Source: Phoronis australis
Lineage: Eukaryota; Phoronida; Phoronidae
DNA length: 64,000 nt
Reading direction: 5' to 3'
Assembly (NCBI GenBank): GCA_002633005.1
Contig: NMRA01000066.1
Location: forward strand, 269,009-333,008
Positions 35,485 to 48,200 of the stretch are shown in pieces. Below the pieces are notes generated by a model. The model searched no databases. It was not told the origin of the DNA and was given only the letters and a program-made list of their open reading frames with translations. Both the position numbers and the translations under genes were made by a program. Position 1 is the stretch's first letter, and every line of letters starts with the position of its first letter.

Positions 35485-35768
35485 TCACCATCGTCCTGGA
35501 TTTAAATTTATAGGAATCTTGCCTTTACTTAGTTCTTCAGAAGACCGCCTGACATTCGAATTGTACGTTTCACAGTTAACAGAATACGGCCGATCCCTTT
35601 GTTTGTTTTTGCAAAACAGGCCTCGCCAGGCATTTCGGACTTGTTTCTCACGTAGGTTGAAGAAAATGAAAATGAAGAACCCCTGCAACGAGTTGCAGAC
35701 ACAGAAAATATATTGGAAGGCTAATCGAGCCTCGTTGATGGCGAGGAATCCAAATACCCAAGTGATCC
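35485..35768 (-). CDS. Paralog B last exon: TM6 end, TM7 and tail
   Basis: Acceptor GTTTCAG. It encodes GITWVFGFLAI, QYIFCVCNSLQGFFIF, then a tail ending NLNPGRW and a stop at 35485-35487. The tail is nine codons shorter than in A and has little similarity after helix 8. Confidence 0.95.
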
Positions 35769-38700
35769 CTGAAACGAGGAAATAATGGCAGTCTTACCAT
35801 GGCAATCGAATGATACTACAAATAACATTTCAATGGATCAAAGCTATCCCGTTGCCGTTTATTTTTATCATTTAGTCGTGAAATTAAGAATTGCTCAGCG
35901 GCACTACCTCAGAACAGTGCAAGTTAAATAGGTCACAAATACTTGATTATAGATATATGTCATTGACGTTTGTCTTCACACAGCTAATTGGACGGCTATA
36001 TTCTGCATGGGTAGATTTTGCAGACAAGTACACGATCTGTGTTATCGGTGTCAAACACTTACCCAAAAGCAGAAGAGTTGATACTCCGGCATATAGATGT
36101 AAGATGGCGATTTTGCGTTCGGACTGGTTGGTCTGTAGATGAGTGACTCTTGCGCAAGTGAGCGCGCGTACAACCAAAACAAAGAACGTTGTGTTGACCA
36201 CAATGGCACTACATATCGGAATCATGAAGCCGTAATAGAACAGATCACGGGACAACCAACAACTGAAAGAGAATACCAAATGCAGGCATACACACGGTGC
36301 AGGAGATATTTTAACTTCCAATAGCAAATTATGAAACCAATCCGGGCTTGGGTTCGGCAAACTTGAAAACATCACGAACACGCAAGATCACGCAAGATTT
36401 TGCGAAATATTGCCATGTACTACAAGAGAAGTACGTGGTCACAATAGTTTCCTTCGCGATGATTTTGTGTCTCCGGATTAGCAGTGTGTCAGTGGGCAGC
36501 GGTGAATCAACGGGGGTAAGGGTCTTCAATGCCTCTCAATAAATGGCCTCTAGTTAAAAGCCTGTTTCTCGTTCATGTTTCGGTGACGAGGAACGTTGCT
36601 GGATTCGAAATGTCGCGGGAGGCCGACCACAATTTCCAAAGTATACACGACTGCAACTGTCATCAGCGATGCTGTGCTTCTCACAACGAGGCTTATTTAA
36701 CCACTGGATCTGCCACGCGACTGCCACATAGTGTCTCTACTCCGATGGTTCAATTCAGCGCAAGTTCGCTATTCCGAATGTTCGTGTACATGTACTATTT
36801 TATTATTGGTGGACACTCGAAATGATGAACCTTAACCCCTTGTCACATGATTTGTTTTTCTATGTCATCTGGGCCTTCTGTGTTTATGCTACTTTTCAAG
36901 AAATTCCGGGCCACATTCCTATGTTGAAGACAAATCTGAATCATCACTTTTCACCCACAGTACTTACTACTCTTTTCCACCGTAGAGGTCGGGATTTACA
37001 GCAACAGGGATTATAACGAAGAGTAACGGGATTCCTGTAAGTGGAAATTTGAAAACACCGGTTAGCCAACAGAGAATAATCCATTTTCAAACTGTACGTG
37101 TTTACATTTAGTTCACTGGAAACTTAAATAACACGCGTCTTTTTGAGTGTTTTGCAGTACGGGTACTTTTGTTTAGAAATTATAATGTACATGTAAATTT
37201 CAATTGACTTGCAGGTGAGTGCAAGGGTTACCAACATGATATTATACCCCCACGCGAAAATTTACCATTTCACATAACAATGTCGTCTGCCTTATCATAC
37301 AGCATTTCCTGCACCTAAAGGGTTGGCATAGGCCTCTACCAATTTGCATGCACGCTGTCGCCATGTGGCCATCACCAATCACAGTTCCGAATGTCGAACC
37401 TAGGAATGCGAACCAGTCGACCACCATCTACTCACCCCATGAGAGCAGACATGTTTTCAACATGAACCGCGGAATGTAGGTACCAAGCACCTTAACAAAT
37501 CTCAAATACTGCACAACCCCTTCGACCACCATCCAAGCGAAGGAGACGAGAATCAAGTAATGAAGTAAAACCGCGACAGCAATACAACCAGCTCTGTTTG
37601 TCGTCTGCTTCACTCCCGCTAAGAACACGATCATACTCAGCAGGAGAGCCAGGGACAGGTTAAACAGTGTTTGTTGGGATCGGCCTTTGCGGAGTTTCCT
37701 GGAAGAAAACCACCTAAGATCTGAGAATTGGAATGACCAATGCTATTTCATTATATGTAATTTTATAACAAATTGTCTCAAAGACTCGTGATCCAGTTGA
37801 ACGAACATTTTTTCAAACAACAAGGATGGTAATTAGTGCTACATTGGTTCAGTCGGTCGTCTCGTAAAATCATCACTGCAACAATGAAATGCTACTTTGT
37901 AATTTACTGATTCATTCATGTTATCGCTTCATAAATGAACGCTCACCTGAAAACCAAGTACGTGATAATAGTGCAAAGGAGTCCGGTAATGGACAAAGAC
38001 AGACCAATGATACTGATGATCGACAGAGCAAGCCTGTTATCTTCGTCAATGGGTGTTCCGTGTATATCCTAGACAACATGAAAGCCTGAATGTACGGTAC
38101 AAACAGTCACCCGCGTGATATTTACTGACATCCAAACAGGTGATATATTGCTTTTAATACCTCTGGATCATATTGACCGGACAGCTGAAAGGCAATAAGC
38201 AAAGACGCAAGCTCAAGGAGCCCCCACAGACATTTAAAAGAGGTTTGTCCTGTGCGCATTTTAAGTGTTTTTGTTGTTGAACGGCAGATTGCCCTAACTT
38301 GTGAAAGTCACGTGAGTGGACCAGGATATTTTTTTTTTATAATTCATGTACGTCCCGTAACAACTGTGACGGTAGCCAGAGAAATATGTTACGCTTTTGT
38401 ATGTGATTTTAGGTGAAGACCAACAACATCGGTCCCTGAAAGAGTGCCCATGAGGTGCTTTCTTAGTAGGTACTGTACTACGTCGGAAAAGCCCGGGGAT
38501 CTGTTTTTAAGTATAATAATAGTACTTAATCAACATTTGCACTCACCAGCAATATTGCAAAGTTTGTGAGGTGATCACACGTACAAACATGCCGTCCATT
38601 CACAGTGCCGTTGGTCCAGCATCCTTCTTTACTGAAGTCTCCAATATTGTAGTCCCAGAAACCACAAACAATGGACGCATTGGGAAACTTGGCCTGTACA

Positions 38701-41700
38701 AAATTGAGCATAATCACAGGCCTAATAACATAACTTCACATGAGGCTAGTGTCTTAGGTATTTAGTGACATCATGTTAATTCTAGCAAGATGTTGACACC
38801 AAAACCTAGAGCGTGATATGGCCATACCAGGTGTACCTTTCATTCACTAGTTTACACACTCTCAACACACTTGCAACTACGTTTGGATTCTTTGTCATAA
38901 CTTAAGAATGCACCCAACTCATCTGCAATACAACAACAACTGTTAAAACTTGTAGAAGACTCCTTACACAAAACTACATCTACCCAGTGCTTTGAACCTT
39001 ACCCATTACTTACCAGTCTCACTGGTAGGAACGTTGCCTTGAGAGGAACGTTTGGGGAGAATTTCACTCTCCTTGTATTTATTTTGGCGGATACAACTTT
39101 GCTGTAGGTAAGCCATTTGGTGCTACTACCGTGGACTTCGTAGTACGTTTGGAACAGCTTCCAGTTGTTGTAAAGGACAAAGCTGGTTTTCTGACCTGTC
39201 TCCCTCTCTAATAATCAAATGTAAATACAATTATTGCGAGTACACAAGTCAAACAAAAGATTTCCTATGATGTGCCGTACGAAGAATGCCCGACAATTAA
39301 GCATTCATAGACTGATTCTTCGCTGCGACAGCCCACATAACAGAGAGGGTGTATGTGGAGCTTAGCAACTTCAAAAAATAGATGGCAACGGTGGTCCTTA
39401 AACAGTGCCGTAGACGTTTGATCCGCGCAAATCCTTATGAACCGTGGCCATACCCCTTGATACAAGACCTCCCAAACATGAAGTATCCACGCTTCCCACA
39501 CACACCCACGCGCGGGCGCGTGCACATACACACATGCACCCGCACAAACACACACACACGCACACGCACACACACGCAGGCACACGCACACAAGGCCAGT
39601 CAACTAACGGCTCACATGATATGATGCAAAGGAGCTTCACAAGTCTTTTAAAAATTGACGCTTCGTTGAAGTTGAAAACGTACATGCGCACGCTCCACAC
39701 GACTTGGTGTTTTAACGAATGCCACTACCTAAAGAGGCACAAGCGTGGTAAACTCTTGAGATATTTGTCGTACCAGTAAATAACCTTTCCTCTTGTACAG
39801 TACAGCGATTTCTTGTTTAAAGAGAAGCAAACCACCGACGTGAAGAAACCGGAAACACGAAATTAGAATTCGATTTTCAACCCTGTTTGACACAACTGCA
39901 AGCTTCGAGTGCGTCTCACATACACATTTTCTTCATAAAGCTACATTTCTATATAGAATGTCTGTAAATAATTCCCGCATGGTGTAGGCAGAAACAGCGG
40001 AAACGTTTTCCTGCACTAGGCATTTCTTCCTGGCTCCAAATTTTAAAACCATTTAAAATAACCCATACATGCATCGTTTCCAAAAGACGAAAAGTGACTA
40101 ACCTTTTGGTTCAACAGCAAGCGCGGGCACATTGATGGTTAAGTCAGTTGCACTGATGTTTTGATTGGCTCCACCATTATACAATGGCTGCACTAGGGTT
40201 TTTTCCAAACTGTCACCTTTCTCCTTGCTGATCAGCTGGATACCAGTAACTTTGTTGGTAGAATTCACGCCCTGGTCATAAACGGCCACTGCAATGTTGG
40301 GCAATACCTCAAAGAAGTTAGAGTTGCGCTCGAGATGAACTTTGCTGGTAATGGTGTCCAATGCTTCAGTTAGTCTGGAAACATGTCATTCAAAATGTGG
40401 CAATGGCGGTATATTATCATTCTTGCTGTTTGTTAAGAATGTAAGGCGTGCTCTCGTATATACTTGTGGCAAACAAAACGTGGTTTCGGGATGCTTTGGC
40501 AAATGCTAGATGTCGCATTAATTTGATCAAGCGCAATTATCATGATAAAGGTTTGTCCTAACCAGTGCTATAGTGGGGCACGTAAGCGTAGCCAACCACC
40601 TTTTTGCAATTTAACGTAGCGCCTATGTACCGTAAGTTACGGTATAGTGAGACGTGGGCGCAGTGCTGGCGTAGGCGCAGCCAGCCACCTATTTACGTTT
40701 TAACGTAGCCCCTGCGCACGTAATTTAATTGACGGTATAGTGGGCCGTAGTCTTCTTGATACGATAGCTTACGGTATCGATGCGCTGCTACGCTGACGAC
40801 AGCGTTGTTGCCAAACGTTTTGGTGAGCTCATGATTGGCAAAACTCGGCTATAAGTCTTCAAATGTAAACAGCTCCATTTCATTGAACGCACTACATCAA
40901 CATTTCGAGTTAGCCAGTGAAGACAGAAACCCTGATTGGAAAGATCGGAGCATGTTTTTGGAATCACTGCCATACTTGGAAAGACCCACCTTGATTCAGA
41001 ATCTTGCGTTGATACACGGTGTGCTAGAAGAGCTGTCAAGCCCGTGCAGAAACACAGCTATGCCATAAGCATGAAAGCTTATTCGTCGGATGGTTAGTGT
41101 CCTTAGTCTATGGTTGATAATACCGGGCAGGCATTAGCCACTGCACTGACACGCGCTCAAGAGAAGAGGTTTGGGTCACTAGAACCTAGGAAACCCTTCA
41201 AGGAACAACCGTGAGCATGCGTCCTGCACAAGTTATTCAAAATGTTGTTATGAACTTGGAGCGGCGTTTACTTGACAATGATGAGCAGTCATTTTGCTCT
41301 TTTCTGAGCATCTTGGACCCCAGAACGTGGCCGATGGGATCTGGGATAAGACATAGCGAGCACGAAATCAAGGATATTTGCGAGAGGTTTGGGCTGGTTG
41401 CCACAAGGGCAGTTGGAGGAATGCGTGAGTTCGTAGCAATGGAGGAGACGGTTAGAGTACACAACCTACCAAGTGCTCTGCGAGAACTGGACCTCTGCGT
41501 TAAAATCTTTCTTGCAGTACAGGTGAATGTGAGCGAGGATTCAGCGAAATGAATCGGATTGTAACAGACGCTCGCTCTTGTTTGCTATTAGAAACCACCT
41601 TCAGCTTGCTGTTTGGCAAGATTAATGGTCTCCCGCTTTTCATGTTCGACTCAACCTGACGCCGAAACTTCGATTCGACAACATACATGTAGTACTGCTC

Positions 41701-44700
41701 AGTGATAGTTACCAGTTCAGGTCACGTAACTTGGAAAAGAACGAGACTGCCGACAAGAAAATTTGTGGAGGATTTTGTAACTAAACACTCTATCTTTGGA
41801 CAGGTCACTAGTACTCGGTATTTTACCAACTTTAAAAACTAAATGAAAAATAAGAACAGCTGCTTGCAAGAAAGCCTTACTTTGAGTTTAGGCATTATAC
41901 ATAATCGAGGGCACCTGTGCGCATTGTACATGGTGTTCACCTCATTTATGAAACGTCGGTGCTTGTGTAACATCGTTTCGTGTAATTAGTGCGTACAAAG
42001 TAACATATGCTCGCCGAGTTAAGAAATTTTAAATTAATGTTTCAGGATAAAATAACAATTATGGTGTTGTACTATAGGCAGATAAAGGGGACTCGGAGGA
42101 ACAAAAACACCATCAGCATAACGTTTCTGGGTGTTCCGGGCCTAATCTCCTTTATAGTTGTGTTTGGGCCCCCTCTTCTGATTGGATTGTACGCAGATCT
42201 CTGCCTTCGAATAGGCCTATGTGTGGTTGGCCCCCCTTTTCTGCGACATCCTAGATACACTGCAGACTCGAAGTAAATATCCACTCGTGAGTCAAAAATA
42301 GGCCTACATGTTTGTGAGTCAGGTTTTTTCGAGTTAAATGGACTTTTGAAATTCATAGCTCAAGGCGATACTCTGGGCTTCAGGCGCCTATTTAGCTCTA
42401 TTTTACCACTACAGCAATGGTCCTAACTAAAGCAAGTATGAAGGGATATTTACCGTGATGCAGCATTGAAGAACTTCTGAGACCTTGCGATTAGAGAAGC
42501 ATTCATGTTCATTACATTGTTGACGATCTGCAGTACGTTTTTTGTTACCTGCAAAGTTTTAGTTGACAATTCCTTAGACTACAATACACGTGGTGCCGCT
42601 ACAGTGCGTGACTACCTGTTTAACAATTGAAACAATCACGTGTCTCAATAATTGTCACTTGTTCAATATTTTTCAAAAAAACTATCATTGTAGCACAGGT
42701 TTTAGAAAAAGTTATTACCATCACATGCGGACGGGGTGCTTTTTCCGTTGTACCGGATTTGCACTTGTCGCACACCAAACGATGTTAAACAAAAGCTTCG
42801 TCATCGAAGCTTAGCCTTTTCATAAAAAGTCAGATATTGTAGTTGAAAAAATCAAGTCTGTGAAAAACTCAACACACATTTACCTGCTGTGAAATGTTTG
42901 TCCAAACTGATATACGATGGACTATGAAAGATACCAAGACGATGTCAACAGAGTTTAACTTGCTTGAGTTTTGCGTTAGGTCAGCAGTTTTGTTCGCTAA
43001 GGACTCGACGTTGGAACCATTGATGGTAATCTAAAAGATGTATATGTATTGCAATTCTAAAACAATCGGTTCACATCTAACGACGCAAGAAGGAGACATT
43101 GAGCTCACTTGGCGCTCCGACGTTGAGGTTCTTCCAGATAAACCGGCTGACGCATCGTTAACAATTCGTATCAACTCAAATACATGTATGTGGCCTGGTG
43201 ATGTTTCATCTTCATATGATTTACACTATGATTTATCAAAAACAGGATTGTATTTTTGTGTCAAAGGTAATGAGATCTTGGATGACTCTCTCGGTAAGAC
43301 GGAGTAACAAAAATCCCTAAGCTGCTGCGGGGTTGTAACAGCTGATTATGACACAATACCAGGACGTTGAGCAAAATAAATTGAATCTGCTCGAACTAAT
43401 AAATATTACACTTCCAGTCACCGTTACAATGATTCCAGTGTACCATTGACAATCTCCTGAGTGACTCTGTGATGCTGATGTCACTACATGGAATTGCTCG
43501 TGGCTTGCCCAACCAATATAGCCCAGTTGTAAAGTTCCCCGCACATGTCCACTCGCCCACTGGTTTACCAGCTAAAACAAAACAGGCAATAGGAGATAAA
43601 CTGCCATGTACCTGGAACACTCGAAAAGAGACCGAGATAAAACAAAAATAGCTGACGTTGTTTTGAAGTAATATACATAGACATTTCTATTGAATTAAAA
43701 TGAACTGTTTTATGGTTGAAGGAAAGAAATTTTGCACCACCTGGAGATACAATCACATGTCGACTCTGGCGTGTTACGTAAATTGGATCATTTATTACAC
43801 TTTATTTAGACACTTGAACTACGAACTGACAAACAAAGAATCTAGGGAGACCTCTATAAATATTTAATTGAAGAGAAATGGAGAACTGTTCTGGACCAAG
43901 AGCTTACTTGTTGGGCAAGTCTGTTCACTTGAAATGACTCCAGCAGACGACACGGGAAAGGTCAGTAGGAGGTCATTGACTGTCTCATCGGTGCGATAAC
44001 AGTACTCTGGAAATGAATTATATCATTTAACAACAAAATGTATCAAGAAATTAAAGAACTTTGTAGAATTTTTTAGTGTTATCACCCCTCACTCTTACAG
44101 TTTAAGTGTCATTTAGAACTTTTTCAATGCTTCACCAATGTTTCATATAGGCTACCAATGATAACTGATTGAATCTATTTTCGACCTCAGAAAGGACGTC
44201 GAGCAGATATTATCGCAATGGTCAATCCGAACTTGAATGTCTCCTAGACAACTGACCCGTGTTCCATCACGAGACCAACTCTTGATTTAGATCACTTTCT
44301 GCTACGAAATTGTTCTCAAATTATCTCTTAGTCAAACTGGGGAGGATTTTACGGTTTCGAAAAAAAAAACTGACTTTTTTATTGAGCGGGACCACCGCGC
44401 ATCAAAGTGGCTTGTCACGGCGAGACATTTTATGTACTGAAAATTGTCTCAAGAAATTTATGAACAGCCAGTTCTTTGCAACAGCAAAGGCACTTATCAG
44501 CCGACCAAGGAGAAGTCAAACCAATTGTTCGTGTCTCGAGCGGAACGTACAAGGATTTATGGTCGTTTAACAGTCGATGAGTTAAATTGTAGAGACAGCT
44601 AAATTGCTCAGTTTTAAAAATAAACACAAACAAGGATGTAACATCTTCAAAATAGTATTAATAAATATTCCAGGAGAAAAGGTGGGTGTGTAATCTCTAC

Positions 44701-45257
44701 ACATCGGAGATTCCCACTCTTCGAGACAAGTCTTGACATAGCATGAGTAAAAAATGATCTTTCTATGTTTGTTGTTACGTTTTACCAGCTTAAGCTGTAG
44801 ATCTTCTGCAATATGTCATGTCTGTTATATTATGGATGGTTGTGGTAGACATTAGATAAACATAGATTAAGTAGGAACAGTGTACATGTGGTTTATTCCA
44901 ATATGGCTCAAACCGGAAGAAGAAGAAGAAGAAAAGAGAGAGAGAGAGAGAGAGGGGGGAGGGNNNNNNNNNNNNNNNNNNNNNNNNNNNNNNNNNNNNN
45001 NNNNNNNNNNNNNNNNNNNNNNNNNNNNNNNNNNNNNNNNNNNNNNNNNNNNNNNNNNNNNNNNNNNNNNNNNNNNNNNNNNNNNNNNNNNNNNNNNNNN
45101 NNNNNNNNNNNNNNNNNNNNNNNNNNNNNNNNNNNNNNNNNNNNNNNNNNNNNNNNNNNNNNNNNNNNNNNNNNNNNNNNNNNNNNNNNNNNNNNNNNNN
45201 NNNNNNNNNNNNNNNNNNNNNNNNNNNNNNNNNNNNNNNNNNNGAGAGGGAGAGGGA

Positions 45258-45292
<35 letters not shown>

Positions 45293-48200
45293 AGCTGTCC
45301 AGTACAGGAAACATGGTTTGAATATAAAGGAAATAACATTATAGCCCATAGACACTGGTAGAGTCCACAGAGAATAGTGCAATATTATGTCAATGTCAAG
45401 ACTTAAAAAAGCTCTTGGAAGATAACAAAATTCAAACGTTAGCACACGTGTATACCGACAAAAACAAATTTTCGGACTTACCCGCAGACAACAGGCGAAT
45501 ACTCTGAGTGTCTATTTGGCTATTGGGTGCAGATGTAATAGCATTTTTTAGGGTTTTTAACAGGTCTGACAGATCGCCAGGCTTCTTGAAAATCTTTAAC
45601 TCAGTCGTCAGGCTAAAGTTCACTCCAACTCTTCCTGTCCTTCAAAAAGATGAAACCTAAACATGTACATGTAACTACATGTACTTTAGCCAAACCATCA
45701 AAATCACTATCTTTAAAGTTACTGTAGCTTTATTATCCGACGTGATCTTGACGTTAAACTGACCAGAGTGTTTTTACCATCCATACACGCAAGAAATGAA
45801 TATAATGCTAAGCCTTTTGTATACGACGTTTTTGTATAAGACAGTTTTACATCTGAATGTCTTAATTAATCTAACATGTTTAATAACTCACAGATTACTG
45901 AATAACGCAACTCGAATCACAGGAATCTCGAAAGTGTTTGGGTACGCTTTTTGCAATGATTCGTGAACCGGCTTGCCCAGTTGCTGCACCCAAGTGTGTT
46001 CCACAGGAAACAGTCGCTCGCCAGCAAACCAGTTGTATAAAACATGATTTTCTCCAAACTTTGAATTTGGAATATGTAACCAACCAACAAAGTACCGTAC
46101 TCCTGAAAGACAAACGAACAACGTTTAATTACTTGTATGATTACTGTGGTTTACACATACATGTATGATGAAGACTCCGCAATTGGGTCTTTTATCCTGC
46201 ATTATACTACAAACGAAAATAACGTTTTAGTAAACCACTTACGGTACATGTTTATGCAGACTTAGTGGGGGTTGGAGGGAGCTCGCATTTGTTGAACAAA
46301 AGACAACTTGCATAAATAGCAGTAATTGCAGATGACATGGGCGTAACACACACGATAAGGAAAAACAATGGTAAACTTTGGCAAAATACAAATTTATAGA
46401 AGCAATTTGGAGAACACTGGCTTTCTGAAGGGCACAACTACATCAGTGTGAATCGATAACGAGATCGTTATCTAACAAACTAGTTCTGCATTGTGCGTTA
46501 GAAAACTTCATAAGAAAGCATGTGACGACAGAAACTACACACCCTTAGGATTATTCTCTACACTGTTTCAACACGACTAATATTAATTTTAGCGAACCTG
46601 GCTTTCAATTGGGGACCAGCCATGAGCAATAATATTACGTTAAACTGATTTACCATAGTAGGACTACTTACCAAATTGTCTGATCAGTGCTGGCTTGGAC
46701 CTGACGTACGTGAAAGGAAAATAACCCCAGGCCTCACACGTAAGAAGGCCGAAATCATCCGCGCCTACCTTCCCAGAGTCACCGGATTGGCAACTGCACA
46801 GTGAAAACAAAAAGAGCTATTTTTTTACAACAACTTCACATTACAACTATAAGCTTGGACTATGAGAAGTCTCAAAAGAAAACAAGTTGAGGGGACCTAC
46901 CAAAGAAAATTCCAAAATCGAAAATTAATGTCTCAAGCCTTCATATTTCCTTATTTCAAGTGACGCCAATATAAAAAAGTCTTAAATTTGCTTTCGGAAT
47001 GTCGGGGTTATAACAGGTGACGCAGCTTCCGTTCGTATGTCATTCAGTCGTCCTGGTTTGTTTACATTTACCTTCGAGGATGTAATACTTACCTTTGTGA
47101 AGGTAGTCCATTAACGTGGCTGGTGAGGGCAAAATAATCGCCAGCGGGAACACACTTGACAGAATATGGGAGTCGTGACTGTCTGGAGATAGCTCTTGCC
47201 GGTCTGCTTTGGAAGGCAGAGGTGCGTATCACTGCGTCGGAGGGCGGCTCCAGGATAGTGACCGTCGCTTGAAAGGTGCGTGAACAGATCAACAAAACTT
47301 TGTCAAAGTAAAACTTGAAGAACGAGAGCAACGAAATTTACCAAACAATATCATCAAATTATATCTCACAAATTGTCTTTCATTTCCAATGTTAAGTACA
47401 ATAAAGATTTGATAAACATCAACAAAAGATAAGCAATGGGAAAACACAAAAAATGTGTTCTATTTGAGACAAATACTCACACATTCTTGAAGGTTTTTTT
47501 TCGCAAAGAAATGGATGTAACTCTCCACACTGGACTTTCTCGTAACGAAATCCTTGATTACTCAATAAGTTTTCATTTAGCATGACGTAGCAATACGCCG
47601 TCAAGTTTGTCGCGTTTGCAGTAAGAAGGTTCGCCATTTGTTGCTCCAGTGACGGAGGTACTGCAGTACCGTTTGACCACATCATTCGGCCGTTTCTTAA
47701 CGACATGCCTATGTACGTCTTATCCGCGACTGACCCTGGAACAACCATGGGTCGATAGTTTGGTAGTGAACAAATCAGATCTGTATAGAATTCGTTTTAT
47801 GTCTCAATATTACAATAAACAATACTCATTTATACAATTGATGAAAATGAGAAGCGTTTGTGTGAAATATTTTATGTCTAATAGGAAATTTCTTTGCATT
47901 TGGAACAGCCACACGGATACTCTGGAATATGTTATTTCTAGCCAGTCCTGGACGGATACATCTACTTTCACAATATCAAACTTCTCATTGGAGGTGAATT
48001 TCAAGTCCAGGTATTAAAATACCCAAATAGTAACCTCCCATTATAGACATCTGTCGTATAATAACGTCTCTTAAAATACACATCAGCCAATTCACTTCTA
48101 ACTCTCATTTGCGAGCGCATTCAACTGACAACTGTCTCACTCAGTGAGGAGTCACTAGAAGCATCCCACAGTCACATTATGTACACAGAGGTCGTTTGTA

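Noticed and set aside
44790-45445. Several long Ser/Leu or Arg/Glu-rich frames
   Set aside because: They translate the GA microsatellite and the N gap.
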